A DNA stretch of 64,000 bases from Klenkia taihuensis (GTDB taxonomy: Bacteria > Actinomycetota > Actinomycetes > Mycobacteriales > Geodermatophilaceae). The notes under the pieces were generated by a model. It was given only the letters and a program-made list of their open reading frames with translations, was not told the DNA's origin and did no database searches. The first letter of the stretch is position 1. Every line of letters begins with the position of its first letter. Of this stretch, positions 15,640-23,073 are shown one piece after another. The stretch spans positions 372,001-436,000 of the forward strand of contig NZ_FOMD01000001.1 in assembly GCF_900112525.1 (NCBI RefSeq). Reading direction: 5' to 3'. Position numbers and translations under genes: made by a program.

Positions 15640-16773
15640 TCAGGCCGTGCTGCCGACCACCGCGCGGGGGCCGGGCTGCACGACGACGGCGTTGCGCAGC
15701 CGCTTGGCCTCGTAGAGGTGGGTGTCGGCGGCACGCAGCAGCTCCTCCGGACGGGCGCCGACCGCACCGACGGCGACCCCGACGGAGACGGTCACCGGCT
15801 CGCCCACCCCGCCGGCGGCGAACAGCTCGACCTCGCGGCGGACCCGCTGGGCGACCAGCTGCGCCTGCACCGGACCGGTGGCGGGCAGCAGCAGGGCCAG
15901 CTCGTCGCCGCCGAGCCGGGCGGCCAGGTCGTCGGCGCGCACGGTGCGGCCGAGGACCCCGGCGATGCGCTGCAGCACCCGGTCCCCGCCGTCGTGCCCG
16001 CGGGTGTCGTTGACCGCCTTGAAGTGGTCGACGTCGATGAGCGCCACGGCGACCGGGGCGCCCTCGGTGGCCTGGTCGCAGGCCCGCTGCAGGTGCTCGT
16101 CCCACGACCGCCGGTTGGCCAGGCCGGTGAGCGCGTCCTGGGTGCTCAGCCGGCGCAGCTCGCCGACCAGCTCCAGGGTGGTGGCCTGCTCGGCCTCCAG
16201 CGCGCACCTCCAGTGCACCTCGCCCCGCAGCGCGTTCCAGCGCAGTGCGTGCCCGGTCGTGGCGACCACGGCGGCGCTGCCCAGGTAGCAGGCGGTGGCG
16301 ACCAGCCCGTCGGCGTCGACCGTCCCGGCGGTCGCGCAGCCGGCGAGGAAGCCCACCGCGGTGACCCCGACCAGCAGCAGGGTCCACAGCGAGCTCGCCG
16401 GCAGGATCGCGCCGCAGGCGTAGAGCACCAGCGTCGCGCCCAGCAGGTAGAGCTCCAGGTGGTCGACCTGCGGCAGCATCCAGCCGACGGAGAGCTGGAC
16501 GACGGCCAGCACGGCGGTGGTGACCTCGGCGGGGCGCCGCCGGCCCAGCGGGGTGGTCCACAGCAGCAGGACCAGCAGCGCCATCGGCACCGTGCCGGCC
16601 AGCCGCACCCCGGTGAGGGTCTCCGCCAGCGGGGCCGGTTCCAGCGCCCGGTCGAAGAACGACCACAGCGGGTAGAGGACCACCGCCCCGGTCGACAGCG
16701 CCAGGCCGCTCGTGCGGGCCCGCAGGCGCAGGCGGCGGGCGGCCTCGGCGTCCAGCCGTGGGTCGTCGGTCAT
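15640..16773 (-). CDS. Membrane diguanylate cyclase (GGDEF)
   Basis: The 377-residue protein has about six membrane helices in residues 25-185, a short linker, and a GGDEF domain at about 205-370. The active site is GGDEL and is preceded by RADD, five residues upstream, which is the RxxD inhibitory I-site. DALTGLANRRSWDEHL and IDVDHFKAVNDTRGHDGGD are canonical. It should be an active, product-inhibited c-di-GMP synthase in the cytoplasmic membrane. ATG start at 16773. It may act against the EAL phosphodiesterase at 4400. Confidence 0.9.
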   Translation of the reverse strand: MTDDPRLDAEAARRLRLRARTSGLALSTGAVVLYPLWSFFDRALEPAPLAETLTGVRLAGTVPMALLVLLLWTTPLGRRRPAEVTTAVLAVVQLSVGWMLPQVDHLELYLLGATLVLYACGAILPASSLWTLLLVGVTAVGFLAGCATAGTVDADGLVATACYLGSAAVVATTGHALRWNALRGEVHWRCALEAEQATTLELVGELRRLSTQDALTGLANRRSWDEHLQRACDQATEGAPVAVALIDVDHFKAVNDTRGHDGGDRVLQRIAGVLGRTVRADDLAARLGGDELALLLPATGPVQAQLVAQRVRREVELFAAGGVGEPVTVSVGVAVGAVGARPEELLRAADTHLYEAKRLRNAVVVQPGPRAVVGSTA

Positions 16774-16880
16774 GCCTCCCCATCGGCCGGTCCGGCCCCC
16801 GACCTGCGGGAACGTCGCTGTGCGTGCCCCGTGGGGGTGAGGTGCAGAGGGCGGATGGGTGCCGGTGCCATCATCGGCCG

Positions 16881-17597
16881 ATGACGACCTCGCCGACGTC
16901 CGGGTTCGGTCCGCGCAGCCGCGGCGTGTGGTGCAGCGAGGCCGGGCCCGGCGGGCTCTGGCGGCTGGCCGGCGCGGGCTTCGACTGGGTGTCGGTGGAC
17001 CTCCAGCACGGGCGGTACGACCGGCGGGAGCTGCTGGAGGCCGCCCGCGGCTGGCTCGGCCCGGCCGAGCTGGTCGTCCGGGTGCCCGCGCTGGACCCCC
17101 CCTCGATCGGGCTCGCGCTCGACGCCGGGGCGGCCGCGGTCGTCGTCCCCCAGGTCGAGGACGCCGCGCAGGCGCGCGCCGCCGTCGAGGCCGCGCACTA
17201 CCCGCCGCTGGGCCGCCGCAGCGCCGGCCAGCTCGGGCCGACCTGGGGTGGGCCGACCCGCGACGAGGTGCTGTGCGCGGTGATGGTGGAGTCGGCGGCC
17301 GCCCTGTCCGACGTCGAGGCGATCGCCGCCGTGCCCGGGGTGGGCATGGTGTTCGTCGGGCCCAACGACCTGTCGCTGTCCCTGGGGACGACGGTCGACG
17401 CGCTGCTCGAGGACCGGTCCCCGGGCTCGCCGCTGGCCCGCATCACCGCGGCGTGCGCCGCGGCCGGGGTCCCGGTGGGCGCCTACGGCGGTGACCCGGC
17501 GACGGCGGAGCGGTTCCGGGCGCACGGCGTCGACTGCCTGGCGGTGGCCACCGACCTGTGGATCACCCAGGCGGGGGCGGCCGCGGCGCTGGGCTGA
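16881..17597 (+). CDS. HpcH/HpaI family aldolase (class II pyruvate aldolase)
   Basis: The 238-residue TIM-barrel protein has the family landmarks: GVWCSEAGPGGLWRLAGAGFDWVSVDLQHG, metal-binding Glu in MVESA and Asp in VGPNDLSLSLG. Members split 4-hydroxy-2-oxo acids (for example from homoprotocatechuate degradation) to pyruvate and an aldehyde. The usual DxEH motif is VDLQHG here. The gene is followed 31 bases later by a DMT exporter. ATG 16881 lies 6 bases after a CATCAT box, so a leaderless message is possible. The physiological aldehyde is unknown. Confidence 0.88.
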   Translation: MTTSPTSGFGPRSRGVWCSEAGPGGLWRLAGAGFDWVSVDLQHGRYDRRELLEAARGWLGPAELVVRVPALDPPSIGLALDAGAAAVVVPQVEDAAQARAAVEAAHYPPLGRRSAGQLGPTWGGPTRDEVLCAVMVESAAALSDVEAIAAVPGVGMVFVGPNDLSLSLGTTVDALLEDRSPGSPLARITAACAAAGVPVGAYGGDPATAERFRAHGVDCLAVATDLWITQAGAAAALG

Positions 17598-17609
17598 CGC
17601 CGGGGAACT

Positions 17610-17621
17610 TTGTGCAACAAT
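17610..17621 (+). promoter_or_regulatory. Inverted repeat TTGT-GCA-ACAA overlapping a -10 box (GntR operator candidate)
   Basis: TTGTGCAACAA (17610-17620) is a perfect 4-3-4 inverted repeat. AACAAT (17616-17621) can act as a -10 box: it ends 7 bases before the GTG at 17629, with CTGACG 16 bases upstream as a -35. A regulator bound here would block transcription of the DMT-GntR operon, which encodes a GntR protein. Confidence 0.45.
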
Positions 17622-17628
17622 CCGCCGC

Positions 17629-18534
17629 GTGAAGCCCGTCGCCGCCGTCCTGCTCGCCGCGGTCTGCTTCGGCACCACCGGCACCGCGCAGGCCCTGCTC
17701 GACGTCGACGCCTCCCCGCTGGTGGTGGGCCTGGCCCGCATCGCCCTGGGCGGCGGCCTGCTCGCCGCGGTCGCCCTGCGCCGCCGTCCCGCCGCGGGCG
17801 GCGCGCCCGGCACCGGGCTGCTGGCCCGGGTGCCCACCGGGCTGGTGGTCGCGGCCGGCGCCGCCGGCGTGCTGGCCTACCAGCCCACCTTCTTCGCCGG
17901 GACGACGTCCAACGGCGTGGCCATCGGCACCGTGGTGGCCCTCGGCTCGGCGCCGGTGGCCACCGGGCTGCTCGACGCCGGGCTGCGCGCCCGGCGACCC
18001 GAGCGCCGGTGGTGGGCCGCGACCGGCCTGGCCCTGGTCGGGCTGGTGCTGGTGGCCGGCGGGTCCGGCGGCGGGTCGGCCGGCGGCGGGGTGCTGTGGT
18101 CGGTGGGCGCCGGGGCCTCCTACGCGCTCTACGCCGTGGCGGTCAAGGAGCTGCTCGACCGCGGCTGGTCGTCGGGCCCCGCGGTGGGCGCGGTGTTCGG
18201 GGCAGCCGCGGCGGTGGCGCTGCCGCTGCTGCTGGTCGTGGGCCCGGCCGGCCTGCTCACCGTCGACGGTCTGCTGCTCACCCTCTGGCTGGGCGTGGTC
18301 ACCACCACGGTGGCCTACCTGCTCTTCGGCTGGGGTCTGGCCCGGCTCCCGGCGACCACCGTCGCCACGTTGACCCTCGCCGAGCCCGTGTGCGCGGCGC
18401 TGCTGGGCGTCGGCCTGCTGGGGGAGCGGCTCGGCGGGCCGGCGTCGGCGGGGGTGGTCGTGCTGGGGCTGGGCATCGCCGTCCTCACCGCGCGGCGGCG
18501 CACCCGGGCGGTGGCCGGTGCCCCGGCGGCGTGA
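17629..18534 (+). CDS. EamA/DMT family membrane exporter
   Basis: A 301-residue protein with ten predicted helices in two EamA repeats: AVLLAAVCFGTTGTAQALL at the start and VLWSVGAGASYALYAVAVKEL opening the second half. DMT proteins export amino acids, metabolites or drugs. It overlaps the GntR regulator gene by 17 bases, so the two are co-transcribed and the regulator may control the exporter. The substrate cannot be read from the sequence. Confidence 0.87.
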   Translation: MKPVAAVLLAAVCFGTTGTAQALLDVDASPLVVGLARIALGGGLLAAVALRRRPAAGGAPGTGLLARVPTGLVVAAGAAGVLAYQPTFFAGTTSNGVAIGTVVALGSAPVATGLLDAGLRARRPERRWWAATGLALVGLVLVAGGSGGGSAGGGVLWSVGAGASYALYAVAVKELLDRGWSSGPAVGAVFGAAAAVALPLLLVVGPAGLLTVDGLLLTLWLGVVTTTVAYLLFGWGLARLPATTVATLTLAEPVCAALLGVGLLGERLGGPASAGVVVLGLGIAVLTARRRTRAVAGAPAA

Positions 18535-19201
18535 GGCGCCGCCGGGGCCCACCGCGGTCGACCGGCTGGCCGCCGACCTGCGCCGGCAGGTCCTCGCCGG
18601 GGAGCTGGGCCCGGGCGAGCCGGTCCGCGAGGAGGACCTCGCCGCGGCGACCGGCGCCTCCCGGCACACCGTGCGCGCGGTGCTGGCCCGGCTGGCCGAC
18701 GAGCGGCTGCTGGTCGCCGAGCCCTACCGCGGCGTGCGGGTGACCGCCTTCGCCGACTCCGACGTGGTGGCCCTGCAGGAGCTGCGCGGTGCCCTGGAGA
18801 GCGCCGCGGTGCAGCTGCTCGCCGACGCCCACGGCCCGCGCTGGCCGGCCGCCGTCCTCGCCCCCGCCCGCACGGCGGTCGCCGCGCTGGGCGCGCTGGC
18901 CGGCGACGACTGGCCGGCCGTGGCCGCCGCGCACGCCCGGGTGCACACCGCGCTGGTCACCGCCGCCGGCAGCCCGCGGATCACCGACGCCTACACCCGG
19001 CTGCACTCGGAGCTGCTGCTGCTCCTGGTGCACGTCGCCCCGGCCTACGACGTCGCGCGCCTGGTCGCCGAGCACGAGGCCTACCTCGACGACGTGCAGG
19101 CCCGGGGTCCGGTCGCGGTCCGCGAGCACCTGGCCGGCAGCACCGCGGCCATCCTGGCCGCCCGGGGGGTCAGGGGCGGGGGAGCGGCCGCAGCACGGTG
19201 A
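18518..19201 (+). CDS. GntR family regulator, FCD subfamily
   Basis: The 227-residue protein has a GntR winged helix at about 15-75 (LRRQVLAGELGPGEPVREEDLAAATGAS, with SRHTVRAVLARLADERLL as recognition region) and an all-helical FCD domain at about 90-215 with candidate metal-binding His residues in ARVHTALVTAAG and the H of LAEHEAYL. FCD regulators respond to organic acids. It begins inside the DMT exporter gene and probably binds the inverted repeat at 17610. The last 30 bases overlap the convergent membrane protein gene. Confidence 0.87.
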   Translation: MPRRREAPPGPTAVDRLAADLRRQVLAGELGPGEPVREEDLAAATGASRHTVRAVLARLADERLLVAEPYRGVRVTAFADSDVVALQELRGALESAAVQLLADAHGPRWPAAVLAPARTAVAALGALAGDDWPAVAAAHARVHTALVTAAGSPRITDAYTRLHSELLLLLVHVAPAYDVARLVAEHEAYLDDVQARGPVAVREHLAGSTAAILAARGVRGGGAAAAR

Positions 19202-19571
19202 CCAGCAGCCAGACCACCCCCGCGGTGAGCACCATCGCGCCGGGGATGTGCACCCAGAGGGTGTCCCGGCCGCCCACCGCGGCCTGCGCGATGGTGGCCA
19301 GGAAGACCGCGACGGCCAGTGCGGCCAGCCCGACCCGGGCCCGGCCCTGCCGCCACAGCACGACCGCGGCCAGCGCGCCCACGCCGGAGACGACGTGCAG
19401 CGCGACCGCCCCGGCGGCGTGCAGCTCCTCGGGCCCGCCGCTGGGGAACAACTGGCCCGCGGTGACGAACTGGAACAGCACGCCCAGCGCGGTGAGCACG
19501 GTGGCGACCTGGAGGACGCGGACGACGGCGGTCGGCGCGGTGGTGCCGACGGCGGGGGTGGCTCGGGTCAT
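19170..19571 (-). CDS. Small four-helix membrane protein of unknown function
   Basis: A 133-residue protein with four predicted helices (about residues 20-40, 54-74, 82-102, 108-128) and short loops. The first loop holds the polar stretch GQLFPSGGPEELHAAGA. It resembles actinobacterial DUF6220-type small membrane proteins. It lies 69 bases downstream of the metal ATPase on the same strand and could be co-transcribed. ATG 19571 is preceded 6 bases earlier by CACACT. I do not recognise a function. Confidence 0.65.
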   Translation of the reverse strand: MTRATPAVGTTAPTAVVRVLQVATVLTALGVLFQFVTAGQLFPSGGPEELHAAGAVALHVVSGVGALAAVVLWRQGRARVGLAALAVAVFLATIAQAAVGGRDTLWVHIPGAMVLTAGVVWLLVTVLRPLPRP

Positions 19572-19640
19572 GCGGGGAGTGTGGGGACGCGGCACCGGCG
19601 ACCGCTCGCCCGGTCGCCGGATGCACACCGAACCCACAGG

Positions 19641-21542
19641 TCAGGGGCGCCAGGCACCCCGGCGGAGCAGGCGCAGGCCGTTGAGCGCGACCAGCACCGT
19701 GGAGCCCTCGTGCCCGGCGACGCCCAGGGGCAGGGGCAGGTGGCCGACCAGGTCCCAGGTGACCAGCGCGGCGATCACCGTGCCGGCCAGCACCAGGTTC
19801 TGCACCACGACCCGGCGGGCCCGGCGGGACAGGCCGACCAGCGCGGGCAGGGTGGCCAGGTCGTCGCGCACCACGACGACGTCCGCGCTGGCCACGGTCA
19901 GGTCCGAGCCCACCCCGCCCATGGCCGCACCCACGTCGGCGGCGGCCAGCGCCGGGGCGTCGTTGACCCCGTCGCCGACCACCAGCACCCGGTGGCCCTG
20001 CGCCTGCAGCCCGCGGACGGCGGCCACCTTGTCCTCGGGCAGCAGCCCGGCGCGGACGTCGGTGATGCCCAGCTCGCCGGCCAGCGCGGCGGCGGCGCGC
20101 CGGCCGTCCCCGGTGAGCAGGACCGGCGGGCGGCCGAGGGACCCCCGCAGCGCCGCCACCGTCGCCGCGGCCTCCGGGCGCAGCCGGTCGGCCAGGGCCA
20201 GCCACCCGGCCGGGGCGCCGTCCACCGTGACCGCGACGACGGTGCGACCACGCTCCTGCTGCTCGGGCGCGGTCGCCGGGTCGGCGGCGGCGACCGCGAC
20301 CACCCGGCCGTCGACGGTGCCGGTGACCCCGCGCCCGACGGCGGCCCGGAACCCGGTGACCGGCTGCAGCGCCAGCCCGCGCTGGCGGGCCGCGGCGACC
20401 ACGGCCCGGCCGACCGGGTGCTCGCTGGGCGCCTCGGCGGAGGCGGCGAGCGCCAGCAGCTCGTCCTCGGCGGTGCCGGGCGCCGGCCCCGTGGCGACGA
20501 CGGCCGGCGTCCCGTCGGTGAGCGTGCCGGTCTTGTCCACCACCACCGCGGTGACCTGGCCCAGGCCCTCCATCGCCACCGCCGAGGTGACCAGCACGCC
20601 GCGCCGCCCGGCGGTCGCGATCGCCGACAGCAGCGGCGGCATGGTGGCCAGGACCAGCGCGCACGGCGAGGCCACGACCATGAACGTCATCGCCCGCAGC
20701 AGCGCGTCCTGCAGCTGCGCGCCCAGCAGCAGGGGGACGGCGAAGACCGCGAGCGTGGCGACCACGACGCCGACGGCGTAGCGCTGCTCGACCTTCTCGA
20801 CGAACAGCTGGGTGCCGGCCTTGGTCTCCGCGGCCTGCTCCACCAGCGCGCCGATCCGGGCGACGACGCTGTCGTGGGCCGGCCGGCCGACCCGGACCAC
20901 CAGCGCGCCCGTGCCGTTCACCGTGCCGGCGTAGACCTCGTCGCCGGGGTGCCGGTCGACCGGCAGGGGCTCGCCGGTGATCGAGGCCTGGTCGACCTCG
21001 GAGGCGCCCTCGACCACCCGGCCGTCGGCGGGCAGCCGGTCACCGGGGCGCACCAGCACCCGGTCGCCGACCTGCAGGTCCGCGGCGGGCACCCGCTCCT
21101 CGCCGCCGTCGGTCAGCAGGGTGGCCTGCACGGGTGCGAGGTCGGTCAGCGCCGAGACGGCGTCCCGGGTGCGCCGGGTGGCGAAGGCCTCCAGGGCGCC
21201 CGAGGTCGCGAAGATGACGATCAGCAGCGCGGCGTCCAGGGCCTGGCCGATGGCCAGGGCGCCGGCCGCGGCCAGGACCATGAGCAGGTCGACGTCCAGG
21301 GTCCGGGCCCGCAGCGCCTCCCACCCGGCGACCGCGGGCTCCCAGCCCCCGGCGGCGCAGCAGGCCAGGTAGGCGGCCCACGTCACCGCGGCGGGGGCGC
21401 CGGCGAGCTGGAGCACCAGGCCGACGAGGAACAGGCCCAGCGACAGCGCGGCCCAGCGGACCTCGGGGAGGGTGGCGGCCACCCGGATACCCGCCCCCGG
21501 GCGGACCGAGCGGGACGGGGGCCGGTCGAGGGTCGCGGTCAC
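19641..21542 (-). CDS. P1B-type metal-transporting ATPase without HMA domain (P1B-4-like)
   Basis: A 633-residue pump with actuator TGEPLP, phosphorylation site DKTGTLTDG, HP motif in SEHPVGRA and hinge GDGVNDAPAL. The metal-site helices carry SPCALVLA in TM6 and HEGSTVLVALNGLRLL in TM8. SPC plus HEGGT-xxx-N is the P1B-4 signature (CoaT, CtpD, CtpJ), exporters of Co, Fe, Zn or Cd; the second Gly of HEGGT is Ser here. There is no N-terminal heavy-metal domain. GTG 21542 sits 7 bases after TACTGT, so it is probably leaderless. No metal regulator is adjacent. Confidence 0.9.
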   Translation of the reverse strand: MTATLDRPPSRSVRPGAGIRVAATLPEVRWAALSLGLFLVGLVLQLAGAPAAVTWAAYLACCAAGGWEPAVAGWEALRARTLDVDLLMVLAAAGALAIGQALDAALLIVIFATSGALEAFATRRTRDAVSALTDLAPVQATLLTDGGEERVPAADLQVGDRVLVRPGDRLPADGRVVEGASEVDQASITGEPLPVDRHPGDEVYAGTVNGTGALVVRVGRPAHDSVVARIGALVEQAAETKAGTQLFVEKVEQRYAVGVVVATLAVFAVPLLLGAQLQDALLRAMTFMVVASPCALVLATMPPLLSAIATAGRRGVLVTSAVAMEGLGQVTAVVVDKTGTLTDGTPAVVATGPAPGTAEDELLALAASAEAPSEHPVGRAVVAAARQRGLALQPVTGFRAAVGRGVTGTVDGRVVAVAAADPATAPEQQERGRTVVAVTVDGAPAGWLALADRLRPEAAATVAALRGSLGRPPVLLTGDGRRAAAALAGELGITDVRAGLLPEDKVAAVRGLQAQGHRVLVVGDGVNDAPALAAADVGAAMGGVGSDLTVASADVVVVRDDLATLPALVGLSRRARRVVVQNLVLAGTVIAALVTWDLVGHLPLPLGVAGHEGSTVLVALNGLRLLRRGAWRP

Positions 21543-21549
21543 GGCTGGG

Positions 21550-21555
21550 ACAGTA
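21550..21555 (-). promoter_or_regulatory. -10 box TACTGT of the metal ATPase gene
   Basis: On the minus strand TACTGT ends 7 bases before GTG 21542, consistent with a leaderless transcript. No operator-like repeat is visible around it. Confidence 0.45.
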
Positions 21556-21616
21556 CCTGCGCATGCGCGAAGGTGTGCAGGTGTGCATCGGCTGCCGGCC
21601 GGGCAGGGCGCGGGGC

Positions 21617-22042
21617 ATGGAGGACCGCGCGGAGGAGCTGGCCCGGAAGGTGCACGCCGGCCAGGTGGACAAGGCCGGACAGGACTACGTCACCGCCCAC
21701 GTGGCCGACGTGGTCGGCCGCCTGGACCCCGAGGACGAGGTGGGCCGCACGGTCGCCTGGCTGCACGACACCGTCGAGGACGGCCCCGCGGGCACCCGCG
21801 ACGAGCTGGTCGCCGCGTTCCCCGACCAGGTGGTGGCGGCCGTCGACGCGCTGACCCACGGCCCCGACGAGGACCGTGCCGCCTACTACCGGCGGGTCGC
21901 GGCCGACCCGCTGGCGCTGCGGGTCAAGCACGCCGACCTGGGCTCCAACACCGACCCCGACCGGCTGGCCCGCCTCGACCCGGCCACCCGGGAGCGGCTG
22001 GAGGAGAAGTACCGCACCGCCCGCGAGGCACTCGGCCTCTGA
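21617..22042 (+). CDS. HD-domain phosphohydrolase (MESH1/SpoT-hydrolase-like)
   Basis: The 141-residue protein has the HD hydrolase pattern of small (p)ppGpp hydrolases: VHAGQVDKAGQDY, AWLHDTVED and RVKHADLGSNTD, which supply the metal-binding His/Asp residues. MESH1-type enzymes cleave ppGpp or NADPH; other members hydrolyse nucleotides, so the substrate is uncertain. No synthetase or TGS/ACT domain is attached. ATG 21617 is chosen; an ATG at 21563 would add a Cys-containing stretch (QVCIGCRPG) that looks non-native. Confidence 0.78.
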   Translation: MEDRAEELARKVHAGQVDKAGQDYVTAHVADVVGRLDPEDEVGRTVAWLHDTVEDGPAGTRDELVAAFPDQVVAAVDALTHGPDEDRAAYYRRVAADPLALRVKHADLGSNTDPDRLARLDPATRERLEEKYRTAREALGL

Positions 22043-22062
22043 CCGGCTGGCAGGGTGGGGGC

Positions 22063-22626
22063 GTGTCCGTCGCCGCGCTCGTCCTGGCCGCCGGGGGCGG
22101 CTCCCGCTACGGAATGCCCAAGGCCCTGGCCCCGCTGCCCGACGGCGAGCTGTTCGTCGAGCGCGCCGTGCGCACGGCCCGGACGGCGTGCGACCCCGTG
22201 CTGGTGGTGCTGGGCGCAGCCATGGTCGAGGTCTGGCAGCGGGCCGACCTGGACGGCGCCACCGTCGTCGGCAACCGCGACTGGGAGACCGGCATGGCCT
22301 CCTCGCTGCGCACCGGCATCCAGGGCCTGCAGGCGCTCGGGTCGGGCATCGAGGCGGCCGCGGTGATGCTGGTCGACGTCCCCGGGACCACCCCCGACGT
22401 GCTGCAGCAGCTGCTGCCGCACGCCGCACCCGGCGCCCTCGTCGTCCCCGTCTTCGACGGCGTCCCCGGGCACCCCGTGCTCATCGGGCGGGACCACTGG
22501 GACGGCGTCGCGGCGTCGGCGACCGGCGACGAGGGGGCGCGGGCGTACCTGCGCACCCACGAGGTCACCGAGGTCGACTGCACCGGGCTGGGCGACCCCA
22601 CCGACCACGACACCCCGCGCGCGTAA
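22063..22626 (+). CDS. MobA-like NTP transferase (molybdopterin cytidylyltransferase MocA type)
   Basis: The 187-residue protein begins with the nucleotidyltransferase loop LVLAAGGGSRYGMPKALAPL, followed by NRDWETGMASSLRTGI, VDVPGTTPDVL and GHPVLIGRDHWDGV...GDEGARAYLR. This pattern is that of MocA and its relatives near CO dehydrogenase and xanthine dehydrogenase genes, which attach CMP to molybdopterin to make the dinucleotide cofactor. moaE follows 10 bases later, and xdhC/cox accessory genes occur at 46-49 kb, supporting that role. Start GTG 22063, 6 bases after CAGGGT. Confidence 0.85.
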   Translation: MSVAALVLAAGGGSRYGMPKALAPLPDGELFVERAVRTARTACDPVLVVLGAAMVEVWQRADLDGATVVGNRDWETGMASSLRTGIQGLQALGSGIEAAAVMLVDVPGTTPDVLQQLLPHAAPGALVVPVFDGVPGHPVLIGRDHWDGVAASATGDEGARAYLRTHEVTEVDCTGLGDPTDHDTPRA

Positions 22627-22629
22627 CGT
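22624..22629 (+). promoter_or_regulatory. -10 box TAACGT upstream of moaE
   Basis: TAACGT overlaps the stop of the MocA-like gene and ends 7 bases before the moaE GTG at 22637. It could give moaE its own leaderless transcript. Confidence 0.4.
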
Positions 22630-22636
22630 CCCCCGG

Positions 22637-23047
22637 GTGATCGCCGCCATCAGCGACCAGCCGCTGGACGTCGCCGCCCACGAGGCCGCCGTCGCCCACC
22701 CCGCGGCCGGGGCCACCGTCAGCTTCGCCGGGGTCGTCCGCGACCACGACGGCGGGAAGTCGGTCACCGAGCTGGAGTACGTCGGGCACCCCACCGCGCA
22801 GGCGCTCGTCGAGGAGATCGCCGCGGAGTTCGCCGCCCGGCCCGAGGTGCACGCGGTCGCGATCAGCCACCGGGTCGGCCTGCTGGGCATCGGCGACGTC
22901 GCGCTGGCCTGCGCGGTCTCGGCCAGCCACCGCGGTCAGGCGTTCACCGCGTGCGCCGAGCTGGTCGACGAGGTCAAGGCCCGGCTGCCGATCTGGAAAC
23001 GGCAGGTCTTCCTGGATGGCGCCGAGGAATGGGTGGCCTGCCCCTAG
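22637..23047 (+). CDS. moaE: Molybdopterin synthase catalytic subunit
   Basis: A 136-residue MoaE: VSFAGVVRDHDGGKSVTELEYVGHP, AISHRVGLLGIGDVALACAVSASHR and the catalytic Lys region LPIWKRQVFLDG. MoaE with MoaD converts cyclic pyranopterin monophosphate to molybdopterin. Its MoaD partner is encoded at 27808-28050, with moaA beside it, so the synthase subunits are split by about 5 kb. Start GTG 22637. Confidence 0.93.
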   Translation: MIAAISDQPLDVAAHEAAVAHPAAGATVSFAGVVRDHDGGKSVTELEYVGHPTAQALVEEIAAEFAARPEVHAVAISHRVGLLGIGDVALACAVSASHRGQAFTACAELVDEVKARLPIWKRQVFLDGAEEWVACP

Positions 23048-23050
23048 GCT
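23045..23050 (+). promoter_or_regulatory. -10 box TAGGCT for the PAS-GAF-PP2C gene
   Basis: TAGGCT overlaps the moaE stop. A start site about 7 bases downstream would give a short leader carrying GAGGGGG (23062-23068), 5-6 bases before GTG 23074. Confidence 0.35.
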
Positions 23051-23073
23051 GTGAGCAGCCTGAGGGGGTGGCC

